The notes: generated from the sequence alone by a model not told the origin. 64,000 nucleotides of DNA from Aralia elata (GCA_034770075.1 CM068383.1:42551222-42615221), one strand, 5' to 3'. Shown: positions 35,101-45,738, counted from the stretch's first letter. Translations and numbers: made by a program.

Positions 35101-37546
35101 GAACTGCATACTTATCTGTGAATTTTGGCAACGAGTGCAATGCAGCCACAACTTCCTTCAATTCCTGATTCTGATCAAATTCTTCCTCTTTATCCATGTC
35201 CAAGTTGTTAGCAATAGCCATCTCCAAGCTTTCCCTGTGGTCTTGTTCAAAAGATCCCTGCACTATAGAATCAATGATGTCAATGGCAAAAACATGATCA
35301 ACATCACTAGGGTACCTCATGGCGTCATATATATTGAACTGAATTTTCTCTCCATCAAATTCCATGGTCAAGGTCCCATTGTGTACATCGATCATTGTCC
35401 TTGCTGTTTTCAAGAATGGTCGCCCTAACAAGATATGTGAAGGATTTGGAGATCTATCATCTTCCATATCCACAATGTAAAAATCTGCAGGAAATATTAG
35501 CTGATTAACCTGCACTAAGACATCTTCAATTACCCCTTGCGGATAAGTGTTAGTACGATCAGCAAGTTGAATGATAACACCAGTTTGTTTCAAAGGTCCT
35601 AGATTTAAAGAGGCAAATACAGACAATGGCATGACATTTATTGACGCTCCTAAATCTAACATGGCTTTCTCAAATCTGGTATTACCTATTCTGCAAGGGA
35701 TTGTAAACATTCCTGGATCTTTACATTTAGGAGGCATTTTCCTTTGAAGCACTGCTGACACATTCTCTCCTACAGTGATTTTTTCATCATCTTTCAATTT
35801 TCTTTTGTTAGTACACAATTCTTTCAAAAACTTTGCATACCTGGGCACTTGTTTGATGGCATCCAATAGAGGAATATTTACCTCTACCTTCCTGAAGGTT
35901 TCCAAAATTTCCCTTTCATTTTCCTCCTTCTTTGAAGTCTTGTGGGTTCTAGGTGGAAACGGCAATGGTGGAGTCTTAACTGGAGTAGATGGGGTAACAA
36001 CTTCCCTCGGTGTCTCTATCCCATCACTAGCCTCCTTTTTTTTAATTTCCGTCACTGTTTTGGGTACTTCCAACTCCTTTCCACTCCTTAGTGTAATCGC
36101 ACTAGCATTCTCCCTTGGATTGACAATTGTTTGGGAGGGCAACTTTCCTGAACCCTGAGCATCCAACCTCCCCACTGTGGTGGCAAGTTGACCTATCTGA
36201 TTTCTCAAGTCTTGAACAGAATTTTTTGTTTCCTGCTGGAACTGCTGTGTCTGTGTCATGAATGCCTTGAACATGTCTTCCAAAGATGTTCCAGGATTTG
36301 CAGGAGCTGCCTGTCTAGGTTGATATTGAGGTTGAGTTGGTTGAGAGCCTTGTGGGAACCCTTGTTGTCTAACCGGATATACACCTTGCGCTGGTGGCCT
36401 ATTTCCTCCATAACTCAAATTAGGATGATCCCTCCATCCTGGATTGTAAGCATTGGAGTACGGGTCATACTTCCGCTGTGGTTGTGCCTGATAGTTCCCC
36501 ATCGCATTAGCTTGCTGTGTTATGTCTTCCTCTTGCAATGTTGGACAAGAATCGGTACTATGACCAGTCATTAAGCAAATCCCACAAACTTTTGCTGCTG
36601 GTGTATTTCCTGTAGCCATTTGTTTAACCAGCACAGTTAGATCAGAAATTTGTTGTTCAAGGTTGCTCGTGGTCATCTCATTCACTCTTACAGGTGCATG
36701 GTTATTCCTTGTCCCATACTGCTGAGAATTAGCAGCCATATTTGCAATTAGAGTCCTTGCAGCCTCCGGTGTCTTATCCACTAGTGCTCCTCCACTTGCA
36801 GCATCGATCATACTCCGATCCATTGGTAATAGTCCCTCATAAAAGTACTGAATCAGGTGTTGATCGTCTATTTGATGGGGAGGACAACTGGAACACAATT
36901 TTTTAAATCTTTCCCAATACTCATACAGTGTCTCTCCGTTGAACTGTCGAATGCCGCATATCTCCTTTCTGATGTTGGCAACTCTTGAAGCAGGAAAGTA
37001 CTTCTCCAAGAATAGCCTTTTCATGTCATTCCATGACTGTATTGACCCTGAAGGAAGATAGTACAGCCAGTCCTTCGCTAGATCTCCCAGTGAGAATGGA
37101 AATGCCCTTAGCTTGATTTGATCCTCTGTTATTCCATGTGGCTTCATGGTGGAACACACCACATGGAATTCCTTCAAGTGCTTGTATGGATCTTCACCTG
37201 TGAGACCACGAAAAGTAGGCAAAAGATGAATTAGTCCCGATTTAAGTTCAAAAGCAGCAGTTAAAGTAGGATATTCAATGCACAAGGGTTGTTGATTAAG
37301 ATTGGGAGTGGCTAATTCTTTGAGTGTTCTGTTGTTATTTGGCACCGCCATTTCTTCTTCCTTCTCTGAATCGGTGGATGATGTATTTGACAGTAACTCA
37401 AGTGCTATGTTGAGTCCCGGTGATGGAATTTCGTCTGACTCTGCAGTGATGCCTCGAGCTTGACGAGCTTCTTTCCTTAGCCTGCGTGCAGTTTTCTCAA
37501 TTTCTGGATCAAAATTCAAATCACCGGATTGAGAGGATCGTGTCAT
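32141..37546 (-). CDS. Athila-like gag-pol polyprotein (1801 aa, intact)
   Basis: Encodes every protein needed for the copy-and-paste cycle of a Ty3 element in one frame. The start at MTRSSQSGD is 66 bases after the PBS and is the first ATG. Approximate residues: gag core 120-260 (LFLEKYFPASRVANIRKEI), CCHC knuckle near 320 (CGICLMTGHSTDSC), Pro/Gln-rich linker 350-420, protease near 630 (LDLGASINVMP), RT 920-1120 with FMDD near 1080, RNase H with CDASNYAVGAVL near 1230, integrase zinc finger HSYACGGH with CKSCENC near 1440-1470, and integrase DDE core with WGIDFMGPF, ISDRGTHFC and GQAEVSNREV (about 1500-1600). The protease has DLG rather than DTG, as I recall for Athila-type elements. No stop or frameshift, so probably functional. 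Confidence 0.95.
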   Translation of the reverse strand: MTRSSQSGDLNFDPEIEKTARRLRKEARQARGITAESDEIPSPGLNIALELLSNTSSTDSEKEEEMAVPNNNRTLKELATPNLNQQPLCIEYPTLTAAFELKSGLIHLLPTFRGLTGEDPYKHLKEFHVVCSTMKPHGITEDQIKLRAFPFSLGDLAKDWLYYLPSGSIQSWNDMKRLFLEKYFPASRVANIRKEICGIRQFNGETLYEYWERFKKLCSSCPPHQIDDQHLIQYFYEGLLPMDRSMIDAASGGALVDKTPEAARTLIANMAANSQQYGTRNNHAPVRVNEMTTSNLEQQISDLTVLVKQMATGNTPAAKVCGICLMTGHSTDSCPTLQEEDITQQANAMGNYQAQPQRKYDPYSNAYNPGWRDHPNLSYGGNRPPAQGVYPVRQQGFPQGSQPTQPQYQPRQAAPANPGTSLEDMFKAFMTQTQQFQQETKNSVQDLRNQIGQLATTVGRLDAQGSGKLPSQTIVNPRENASAITLRSGKELEVPKTVTEIKKKEASDGIETPREVVTPSTPVKTPPLPFPPRTHKTSKKEENEREILETFRKVEVNIPLLDAIKQVPRYAKFLKELCTNKRKLKDDEKITVGENVSAVLQRKMPPKCKDPGMFTIPCRIGNTRFEKAMLDLGASINVMPLSVFASLNLGPLKQTGVIIQLADRTNTYPQGVIEDVLVQVNQLIFPADFYIVDMEDDRSPNPSHILLGRPFLKTARTMIDVHNGTLTMEFDGEKIQFNIYDAMRYPSDVDHVFAIDIIDSIVQGSFEQDHRESLEMAIANNLDMDKEEEFDQNQELKEVVAALHSLPKFTDKYAVQSIQLPVSHKKQLPSVEQAPILELKPLPAHLKYAYLGTNETLPVIIASNLTKVQEEKLLRVLRDHVTVFGWTIADIKGISPAMCMHRILLDDGAKPTREAQRRLNPPMMEVVKKEVIKLLDAGIIYPISDSQWVSPVQVVPKKSGITVITNDNNELVPTRIQTGWRVCIDYRKLNAVTRKDHFPLPFIDQMLERLAGHTYYCFLDGFSGYNQIVIAPEDQEKTTFTCPFGTFAYRRMSFGLCNAPGTFQRCMVSIFSDLLESCIEVFMDDFTVHGDSLDLCLENLTRVLDRCLETNLVLNWEKCHFMVEQGIVLGHVVSAKGLEVDKAKIDIVSALPYPASVREIRSFLGHAGFYRRFIKDFSKIALPLCKLLQKDVEFQFDETCKKAFDMLKSLLTSAPVIQPPNWNIPFEIMCDASNYAVGAVLGQRVDKVVHAIYYASRTLNAAQINYSTTEKELLSVVFALDKFRSYLLGTKVVVYSDHAALRYLLTKKDSKPRIIRWILLLQEFDLEIKDKKGADNLVADHLSRLMRDEEALPLHDSFPDEHLFSIQEELPWYANIVNYLASAFIPNEFSKNQKDKLRSDARHYVWDDPYLWKFCADQIIRRCVPNTETLSILNFCHSYACGGHFGPKRTAHKVLESGFYWPTIFKDSYLFCKSCENCQRTGNISHRNQMPQTPILIVEIFDVWGIDFMGPFPVSHGNVYILLAVDYVSKWVEAKATRTDDSKVVTDFVKTNIFVRFGTPRAIISDRGTHFCNRMLAALFRKYNVLHKISTSYHPQSNGQAEVSNREVKSILEKVVKPSRKDWSLRLEDALWAYRTAYKTPIGMSPYRLVFGKPCHLPVELEHRAFWAIKQCNMSLDEAGMHRKFQLQELEEMRNEAYESSRLYKNKTKAFHDKQILRKDFTVGQQVLLFNSRLKLFPGKLRSRWEGPFVITKVFSHGAIDIKNPKTGKVFKVNGHRLKPFREGFSMESVEMIDLVDPSYE

Positions 37547-37611
37547 AAACTACAATAATGAACAAAAATAAAATAAAATAAAATGAAGAATAAATAAAGA
37601 TAAATAACACT

Positions 37612-37629
37612 TCCCCGGCAACGGCGCCA
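37612..37629 (-). promoter_or_regulatory. primer-binding site of Athila-like element (tRNA-Asp)
   Basis: The plus strand reads TCCCCGGCAACGGCGCCA, identical to the 3' end of plant tRNA-Asp including CCA, so the element RNA is complementary to it. It lies 5 bases from the LTR end. It is not a tRNA gene: only the 3' 18 nt are present. Confidence 0.9.
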
Positions 37630-37634
37630 AAATT

Positions 37635-39049
37635 TGGGAGCTGTCGTTTTACACTCCAAAATTAATACCTTACTAACACTCTACTAGCACAAAACTTAGT
37701 ATAATGACAAGCAAGGATCGATCCCACAGAGAAGTGAATTAATCTTTTACTTATTCTAGCATTCCTATTATTTCTATTAATGAGGGGTTTTTGAGTTTGA
37801 TTCACTAAACTAACAAAAGTAATTAAGAATGATCAATGAATAAAAAGCTTCAGTTCTTCAGTTCAGTATCACCTTATCACAATTATGGGAAAATCAAGTT
37901 TAACAATATTTATCCTTCAATGAGACTAATAACCCTAGATAATCGCAATCGCTAATTATCCGCAATTCTCCTTATGTGTAAATCTAATGTGACAATCGCC
38001 TCAAGAGACTCTAACTATCATATAACCTAGAACTATCAGTCTAGATTTAATATAACAGCAGCATAAAGAATGAGAGAATTAGGTTATTCCAAGCAACAAT
38101 TGCACAATCAGGAATTATTTAACTTGCCTTCTAATAATCTTAATAATATCCAAAAGCTTGTCCACAATCAGATACTATCAATTGCTACCTATGATCAGAC
38201 ATAATATCGTTTACTTAATACTATATCTTAATCTAGCAGATGATATCAATCAAATTAATTCAATTGGCCAGATCAAATCAAAAGATTAAATAACATATAA
38301 TCAATTAAAACAGATTATCAGAATAAACCTCATGCAAGAAGGAATAAATAAATAAAACCTGATTAAACCATTAATTATGAAAAAGATTCAACATCCCTTA
38401 GAACTGAAAGTAAGAGTTTAGCCTGACATGCCTTCAATCTCCTCCTATTAGAGTTACAATTGTAGTTGCCAAGATCTCTAGCTCTAGAATAATCATATCA
38501 TAAATCATAAAAGTCTCTAAGTTTTTATACTTAGGGTTTCCTTCTCACTATCTGATCAATATAGACTAGAATCCTTTTCAGAATTGGCTTCCTTTTCCTC
38601 CTTCAGCTAGCCTTTAGCGTCAAAATTCGTGACCTAGCGCCACTGGCGCTGTCCCAAGCGCTTCTAGCGCTGCTATGCAGTATGCTTGATCAAAGCCTAG
38701 CGCTTCTAGCGCTGTCTTGAGCGCTGTTGGCGCTGTCTTGCAGTTTGTTGTGGCATGGTGTAGCGCTGCTGGCGCTATGTAAGCGCTTCTGGCGCTGGTT
38801 TGGGCGCTAATGGCGCTAGGGTGCAGCAAGTGGAGCGCTTCTAGCGCTGGTCCTAGCGCTTCTGGCGCTAGGCTATGTCCCAGTAATTACAAAAATGCCA
38901 TTTTAAGCCCCAATTTTCCATCTTTTTCCATCTTTGACCCTGAATTCTCCTGAAATCAATAAATAACCTAATAAGTGCATATACACAATAAAACATGCAA
39001 TAAACTAGATATAAAGGAATAAAAATAAATGAATAATATGCACTTATCA
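37635..39049 (-). repeat. 5' LTR of Athila-like element
   Basis: 1415 bp, same ends as the 3' LTR. It would drive transcription leftward from the TATA-like box (minus strand, about 38521-38533) into gag-pol. Confidence 0.95.
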
Positions 39050-39054
39050 CGAAG
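39050..39054. repeat. right TSD of Athila-like element (CGAAG)
   Basis: Matches 29534-29538; T3 LTR sequence resumes directly after it. Confidence 0.9.
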
Positions 39055-39338
39055 CACGACAAATCATTTTGTCCGTGTAAGCATGACACAACTGCTTGGT
39101 GAAATTTTTTTTTATTTGACCAAATTTATCGTTTACACGATATAATCACAAAACACCTGCTTCGAAATATCATTTGGATCTTTATTAAGCGCATATGTTG
39201 CAAACTTCAAATCTCATTTAAGGTTTAAGGTTTTAAACTTTTCGATATCTAGTTTTACGTTACTAAATTAACCTCTAACCATATATGATAGTATTTATAA
39301 GCCTCATAAATTTTCAGGGTATTACATTCACCCCTACT

Positions 39339-40595
39339 TCAAAGAATTTCGTCCTCGAAATTAACTTTACAGTTCACTTTAGTCTTTCAATATCATATTT
39401 ATAAGTTCTATAAATATTCAGGATGTTACATTACCTGTGACGCCCCCAAATCTCTACACTCCCCTGTAGCAGATCTGGTGCTCACGTGAAACTATATAAC
39501 TATAAATATTCAATAAAATATGACTTCTATCTATCCAAGGTTCACAGTATTCCATAACAGGTACTAGTTCCGGTCAGAACGTTATCTGTGCTTGGATACC
39601 CTCACTTGGATGTATAGATTCATATCTAATGAATACCTCTTTCATATTTATATTCCCTATCTATATGACATTCACAGTATTAATGATAAGATTGTCCATA
39701 GAACTGAGGGGCGCATTCCGGTAAAGATGGCACCTTACCGGCACTCATTAAGTGTAACCTCAGAGCTTATAGGACTTTCAACATCATTTAGATACCCTCA
39801 TTCAGATGTATAGTTCGTATAGATATTGTATCTAACTTAGTACAACTATGCTAAATGAAATAAAGATCAGAGTACACCGCAATCGATGAAATAAAGGATC
39901 ATAATATACTACATAACATTTGGTTCGATTACATTATTTTCAGTACTAAGTTATTACAACAAAAGCCTTTAAAAGACTTAGATTATTCAAAAGCAGATAA
40001 TAAAACTAGTGGGCATGCCCTTTTCCTTTATTTGTCCCAGAAGTGCCTGGATATCATTTAAAGCTGCAAAAGAAGATATGCGCAAGAATGAGCTACAAAT
40101 GCTCAGCAAGTTCATTTAAAAATGTAAACATAGTGTGTTTGATTTGAAAGATGTCAGGGGATGTATAATTGATACTGAGGGTTCTGTACCGGAACCATAT
40201 ATTTCAAATTGTCCTGTCAGTCTTCAATGACTTAGAACCTCTTTGAGTTCGGATATCTGGTAGGTGATCAGCCTCACCAATATCCTAGGAGTATGCACAT
40301 CATCCTACCATTTATGTCAATTTTATTCCATTGACGTCACACTACCTTATCATAAGGCTTTCGAGATCACCTTTCATCTAAGGTGTCTCATTTTACTCAG
40401 TATAAGATGTCGTACCAAAACAATTTGGTTTGACACGACAAATTTCCGCTTTAATATATGAACAATGATTCATTTTTAAGTTATGCTGAACAAGAAGCAA
40501 TAACTTCACAATAATTGATAGCAAGATGTATAATACTTGCATAATATAACAAGGTTAGAAGACTTGCCTTGTATATCTTTTACAGATAAATATAA
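39339..40595 (-). mobile_element. mosaic of minus-strand chromovirus LTR fragments
   Basis: 39339-39365 is the last interior bases of T3. 39366-39430 ends in CAGGATGTTACA, a second LTR-type terminus of an unassigned chromovirus. 39436-about 40565 is the reverse complement of the right part of the T1 LTR (about 43800-44963), starting TGTGACGCCCCC. No PBS separates the pieces, so they were joined by deletion or recombination, not by one insertion. T1 pol resumes near 40600. No coding content. Confidence 0.65.
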
Positions 40596-40599
40596 CAGT

Positions 40600-42216
40600 C
40601 TACACGTTCATCGTAAATCCAGGGAAAGCCAACGTCGTAGCAGACGCATTGAGTCGGAAGAACCAAGAGAAGTTAAATGTAATGACCAATAACGAAGTAT
40701 TGATAAAAGAGTTTGACAAACTTGAGATCAAGGTGGGATTTTCAGTTAACTCTACCGAGAAGTTATTCATCATGGAGGGTAGTTCGACTTTATTGGATAG
40801 AATCAAAGAGCTACAGGAAACTGATGCAGAATGTCAGAAGTATAAGGCAGAAATGACTCATAAAAAGAATGTTAAGTTTAGAATGGATAAGGATGGAGTA
40901 CTGAGATACGAAAAAAGAATTTGGGTACCTTCAGTACAAGAACTAAAAGACGAAATACTGAATGAAGCCCACAGTTCTAAATTCGCTGTACATCCCGGAA
41001 GTACAAAAATGTATAAAGACTTGAGCCAACATTTTTGGTGGTCTAACATGAAAAGAGAGATAGCAGAGTGGGTAAGTAAATGTTTAACATGTTAAAGGGT
41101 TAAAGCTGAACATCAGAAACCAAGTGGATTATTACAGCCCTTAGAAATTCCTGAGTGGAAATGGGAGCATATTACCATGGATTTTGTAGTTGGTCTCCCA
41201 AATACACAGAAAGGTCACAATGCCATTTGGGTAATTGTAAATCGTCTTACCAAATCAGCTCATTTTCTACCCATAAAAGTTAGCTTCAGTCTTGACCAGT
41301 TAGCCAAACTTTACATCAATAAAATTATTTCTAGACATGGAGTCCCTGTTTCTATAGTATCAGACCGAGATCCACGATTTACTTCAAATTTTTGGACAAG
41401 TCTCCAAAGAAATTTAGGAACTCAGTTGAGACTAAGTACAGCATACCATCCACAAACTGACGGTCAGAGTGAGAGAACCATTCAAACCTTAGAGGACATG
41501 TTGCGCTCTTGCATCATGGATTTCAAGAGAAGTTGGGAAGATCAATTACCTTTGGTAGAATTTGCCTACAATAATAGTTATCATGCCAGCATAGGAATGC
41601 CACCATTTGAAGCCCTATATGGAAGAAAATGTAGAACACCTTTATGTTGGGATGAGGTCGGAGAGCGACAAATGTTAGGACCCGAAATAGTTCAACAAAC
41701 CGCTGAGGTAGTTTGATTTATACGAGAAAGATTACAAGCGTCTCAAGATCGACAAAAGAAATATGCAGATCAACACAGGAAGCTACAAGATTTTGATATC
41801 GGTAGTCACGTGTTTTTAAAAGTTTCTCCGTGGAAAGGTAAAATATGTTTCGGCAAGAAAGAAAAATTAAGTCCACGATTTATTGGACCATTCCAAATAT
41901 TGAGAAAGATAGGTGAAGTAGCTTATGAGGTAGCCTTACCTCCTGATTTAGAACATATCCATAACGTGTTTCATGTGTCCGTGTTATGACCATATAAACC
42001 TGATTATAAACATGTTACCATTATGAACCTATTCAGATCGAGAAAAATTTATCTTATGAGGGAGTTCCTATCGAAATCATAGATAGGAAAGAACAACATC
42101 TACGCAATAAAGTGATACCTTCAGTGAAAGTTATTTGGAGGAATCAAAACATAGAGGAAGCTACGTGGGAGCTCGAGAGTAAAATGCGAGATAATTACCC
42201 ACACTTATTTTTATAA
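40600..42216 (+). pseudogene. T1 pol remnant: RNase H end, integrase, C-terminal chromodomain region
   Basis: Begins inside PGKANVVADALSRK, the end of RNase H. The integrase zinc finger follows (HPGSTKMYKDLSQHFWW with CLTC), then the DDE core (MDFVVGLPNTQKGHNA, SDRDPRFTSNFW, STAYHPQTDGQSERT). The C-terminal end (IPSVKVIWRN with EEATWELESKMR) is chromodomain-like. Stops lie at 41093-41095, 41714-41716 and about 41986, and a frameshift occurs between about 41990 and 42216. Protease and RT are absent. Motifs place it in the Del/Tekay chromoviruses. Dead copy. Confidence 0.85.
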
Positions 42217-42250
42217 TCTATACTATAATTTCGAGGACGAAATTCTTATT

Positions 42251-42263
42251 AGTGGGGGTGAAT
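42251..42263 (+). promoter_or_regulatory. polypurine tract of T1
   Basis: TAGTGGGGGTGAA directly before the 3' LTR start TGTAATATTTCG, after the conserved GAGGACGAAATT block. Confidence 0.85.
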
Positions 42264-44963
42264 GTAATATTTCGAACCCTAATAAGATTTGTATAAGTAA
42301 ATTATGTGTTTATTAAATGAAATTTTTTATTCCGACTCTGCATTATGTGATGATATATTCTGATGAACGGCTATTCAGATAATCTTTGAAAACTTAATAT
42401 GAGTCGAAAACATTATCGTATACGTTTAGAATTAGAACGTACAACGTAAAACTAGATATCCAAAAGTTTAAAACCTTAAACCTTAAATGAGATTTGAAGT
42501 TTGCAACATATGCGCTTAATAAAGATCCAAATGATATTTTGAAGCAGGTGTTTTGTGATTATATCGTGTAAACGATAAATTTGGTCAAAAAAAAAAAATT
42601 TCGCCAAGCAGCTGTGTCGTGCTTACAGGGACAAAATGATTTGTCGTGCTTCTGGCGAATTCACCGAGAAGCGTCCTGACAAATTATTTTTAGTAAGCTG
42701 CTTTGTGGTGTTTACGCTTTGACGTGCTTACGCATTGTCGTGCTTACGCTTTGACGTGCTTACGCATTGTCGTGCTTACGCTTTGTCGTGCTTACGCTTT
42801 GTCGTGCTTATGCTTTGTCGTGCTTACGCCTGGCACACGCGGGCTTACGCCTGGCACACGCTAGGTACTAAAGTGTAATTAACCTAGGTACTAAAGTGTA
42901 ATTAACCACTTTTTATTAGCTTAAAGTGTAATTAACCTAGGTACCAAAGTGTAATAAGTCGGGTGCAAAGTGTAATAAGTCGGGCCCCTAACATGCGATT
43001 AGCGAAACTTGGTTTTTCTATAAATAGCAAGCTTAGTTCATTCATTCCTTACTACTTTTCAAGAGCAGTTCAACAGCAAAAACACTCTATATTTATATTC
43101 TGAGAGATATTGTGAGATAAAAATTACTTTCTAAGCATTGAAGCGCTACACGATTAGAAGTAAAGTTAGCAACTACAAGAGGTATTACTCTAGTGGTTAT
43201 TATTTTTATTATTCTTTATATATTTAGTTAAAATATAGTTTTATAAGCAGTTATAATGCCCAAATTATTTTAAGTATATAGTACAAAAGTCTTATTTACA
43301 AACAATTATAATGTCCAATTTATTTCTCTTATATATTAGAAAATATACTTTTATAAGTAGTTACTATGTCCGAATTTCTTCAACTATTTAGTTAAAATAT
43401 TCATTTTATAAGCAGTTGTAATACTGAAATTTTTTCAAATATAATAGCCGAATATTCATTTTATAAGCAGTGATAATGCTGAAATTTTCTCAAATCTAAT
43501 AGCCGAATATTCATTTTATAAGCAGTTATAATGCTCAGTTTATTTTAAATATAGTTGAAAAATATTCATTTTATAAGTAGTTATAATGCTGAAATTATTT
43601 CACGTATAGTAGAAGAAGTCTTATTTATAGCGGTTATAATAACCGAAATAAAATTTAAAATATTTAATCGTTAAAATGCTTAATTAGTCTAGCATAATCC
43701 AAGGAAAGGAAAAGCTTGGAGGATCAAAGTTCTAGAGCTTACACTTCAGGATATTGAGCGAGGAATGAAAAATTAGCGTTAACATATTATTCATATACGA
43801 GGCAAGTCTCCGAACCTTGTTACTTTTAAGCAATTCATTCATGTCTTGCTATCAATTATTGTGAAGTTATTGCTACTTGTTCAGCATAACTTAAGAAATG
43901 AAATCATTTATTGATTGTTTGAGCTTAAAATTGTTGTGTCAAACCAAATTGTTTTGGTACGATATCTATACTGAGTAAAAGGGACACCGTGGATGGAAGG
44001 TGGTCCGACAAACCTTCGAATAAGGTTTAAATTGGCAATTAAATGAGTTGACCAATATTGGAAATTAACTTAAATTGACCAAAAATGTGGTAGGATGATA
44101 TGCATACTCCTAGGATATTGGTGAGGCTGATCACCTACCAGATATCCGAACTCAAAGAGGTTCTAAGTCATTGAAGACTGACAGGACAATTTGAAATATA
44201 TGGTTCCGGTACAGAACCCTCAGTATCAATTATACATCACCTGACATGTTTCAAATCAAACATACTGTGTTTATATTTTTAAATAAACTTGCTGAGCATT
44301 TGTAGCTCATTCTTGCGCATATCTTCTTTTGCAGCTTTAAATGATATCCCTGGCACTTCTGGGACAGATAAAGGAAAAGGGCATGCTTACTAGTTTTATT
44401 AACTGCTTTTGAATAATCTAAGTCTTTTAAAGGCTTTTGTTGTAATAACTTAGTACTGAAAACAATGTAATCGAACCAAATGTTATGTAATATATTATGA
44501 TCCTTTATTTCATCGATTGCGGTGTACTCTGATCTTTATTTCATTTAGCAAAGTTGTACTAAGTTAGATACAATATCTATATGAACTATACATCTGAATG
44601 AGGGTATCTAAATGATGTTGAAAGTCCTATAAGCTCTGAGGTTACACTTAATGAGCGCTGGTAAGGTGCCATCTTTACCGGAATGCGCCCCTCAGTTCTA
44701 TGGACAATCTTATCATTAATACTGTGAATGTCAGATAGATAGAAAATATAAATATGAAAGAGGTATTCATTAGATATGAATCTATACATCCAAGTGAGGG
44801 TATCCAAACACAGACAACGTTCTGACCGGAACTAGTACCTGTTATGGGATACTGTGAACCTTGGATAGATAGAAGTCATATTTTATTGAATATTTATAGT
44901 TATATAGTTTCACGTGAGCACCAGATCTGCTACAGGGGAGTGTAGAGATTTGGGGGCATCACA
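42264..44963 (+). repeat. 3' LTR of T1 (2700 bp)
   Basis: Ends TGTAATATTT and GGGGGCATCACA. It has the same internal order as the 5' LTR: 16-bp repeats, two 21-bp units (42823-42864), TATA box 43019-43026, about 60-bp repeats 43230-43650. Scattered substitutions relative to the 5' LTR indicate an old insertion. Confidence 0.9.
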
Positions 44964-45001
44964 GTTTTGTTATTATTTGTCTCATCTTGTTTAGTGCGCA
45001 T

Positions 45002-45035
<34 letters not shown>

Positions 45036-45093
45036 TATTTAATATGCAAAACATGTTGTATAATATGTTGTATAATATATATATATATATATA
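44964..45093 (-). mobile_element. Copia-3 leader, second piece
   Basis: Starts with the right TSD of T1 (GTTTT, 44964-44968), continues the copia leader (compare 1008-1065) and ends in a TA tract (45009-45035, 45072-45093) where the pararetrovirus joins. Confidence 0.8.
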
Positions 45094-45200
45094 CCATTAG
45101 GGGGGAGGAACCGGCGGAATAATATGAAACACACCACACAAGCACAACAATAAGTAGTTTATGAAAATGATTTTAATCAACAGCCAGCATTCAGTACTGG
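45094..45200 (-). other. inverted piece of viral leader
   Basis: Reverse complement of about 45620-45728, ending at the PBS. The host TA tract joins the virus exactly at the PBS (ACCATTAG on the plus strand). Confidence 0.85.
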
Positions 45201-45398
45201 CAAATAATGCACCTGCTTTCAGAAAAGCAGCCTTCATAGTCAAAAGTTATCAACCACTCCGCCGAAAGCTGAAGACGCGTCAAAAGTTGTCGGCCAGAGT
45301 CTTTTGTTTAGTTAATAAGTCATTTTCAATGTACTGTTTGTAATTATTCAAACGCGTCTGTAATATTTTATTCAATTGTAATAGTCCTATCCTTGTAT

Positions 45399-45405
45399 TA
45401 TAAAA
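45399..45405 (+). promoter_or_regulatory. TATA box of viral promoter
   Basis: TATAAAA. Copies at 54075-54081 and 59575-59581 (plus) and at 53261-53267 and 55129-55135 (minus), so the cluster has five TATA boxes pointing both ways. Confidence 0.7.
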
Positions 45406-45589
45406 GGAAGGCTAAGTCATTTGTATTCGTCAGGTTTTAGTAAACCAATACAAGTCTTCGAAAGACTCAGAGTTCCTTCGCTGACGAATCTTTAGATTTG
45501 TACCCAGTAACCCATCCAAACCTCTTCTAATGTTCTTCTAGTCAATTGAGTCAATTGTAAGTTATCTTGTTTGTAAATACTTTCTATTC

Positions 45590-45595
45590 AATAAA
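45590..45595 (+). terminator. candidate viral poly(A) signal
   Basis: AATAAA downstream of the TATA box in every copy of the leader that reaches this point. Confidence 0.5.
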
Positions 45596-45722
45596 ATTTA
45601 TATTTCAGTAAAACTGTTTTGCCAGTACTGAATGCTGGCTGTTGATTAAAATCATTTTCATAAACTACTTATTGTTGTGCTTGTGTTGTGTTTCATATTA
45701 TTCCGCCGGTTCCTCCCCTTAA

Positions 45723-45738
45723 TGGTATCAGAGCCATG
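45723..45738 (+). promoter_or_regulatory. viral primer-binding site (initiator tRNA-Met)
   Basis: TGGTATCAGAGCCATG, complementary to the plant initiator tRNA-Met 3' end. It marks the origin of minus-strand DNA and the site of the virion-DNA gap. This is the only complete copy in the cluster. Confidence 0.85.

Larger units (their letters stand above)
29539..39049 (-). mobile_element. intact, recently inserted Ty3 Athila-like retrotransposon (9511 bp)
   Basis: 3' LTR 29539-30954 and 5' LTR 37635-39049 (1416 and 1415 bp). The only difference I find by eye is one T in a T run (30426 area versus 38522 area). TSD is CGAAG. PBS matches the tRNA-Asp 3' end exactly. One continuous gag-pol frame of 1801 codons, and a PPT before the 3' LTR. 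The region between pol and 3' LTR (30955-32140) has no env-like ORF on the sense strand, so it is an env-less member. tRNA-Asp priming, a DLGAS protease and the pol sequence favour Athila. Tat is the alternative. Confidence 0.9.
27242..39338 (-). mobile_element. T3: minus-strand chromovirus 3' LTR and internal end, hosting the Athila-like element
   Basis: LTR pieces are 27242-29538 and 39055-39326 (2569 bp together). Plus-strand ends are TGTCACGCCCCCG and GGGTATTACA. On the minus strand the LTR is preceded by a PPT (AGTAGGGGTGAA, 39327-39338) and GAGGACGAAATT, the same block that ends T1 before its 3' LTR (42233-42263). So this is a 3' LTR with a scrap of interior. The half at about 28265-29538 plus 39055-39250 matches the T1 LTR, while 27242-28260 does not, so the LTR is a mosaic or a diverged subfamily. 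It interrupts T1 gag. Confidence 0.75.
14181..44963 (+). mobile_element. T1: Ty3 chromovirus (Tekay/Del-like), full span with nested insertions
   Basis: 5' LTR 14181-16380 plus 24735-25338, PBS 25342-25352, pre-gag ORF 25511-26077, gag 26302-27241, pol remnant about 40600-42216, PPT 42251-42263, 3' LTR 42264-44963, TSD GTTTT on both sides. Copia-2 splits the 5' LTR. Protease, RT and most of RNase H are gone, replaced by minus-strand chromovirus LTR material that itself contains the Athila-like element. The integrase core (HFLPIKVSFSL, STAYHPQTDGQSERT, EALYGRKCRTPLCW) is typical of the Del/Tekay branch. Many nonsense codons mark it as dead. Confidence 0.85.

Noticed and set aside
37612..37629. 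tRNA-Asp gene
   Set aside because: Only the last 18 nt match. The position next to the LTR shows it is the primer-binding site.
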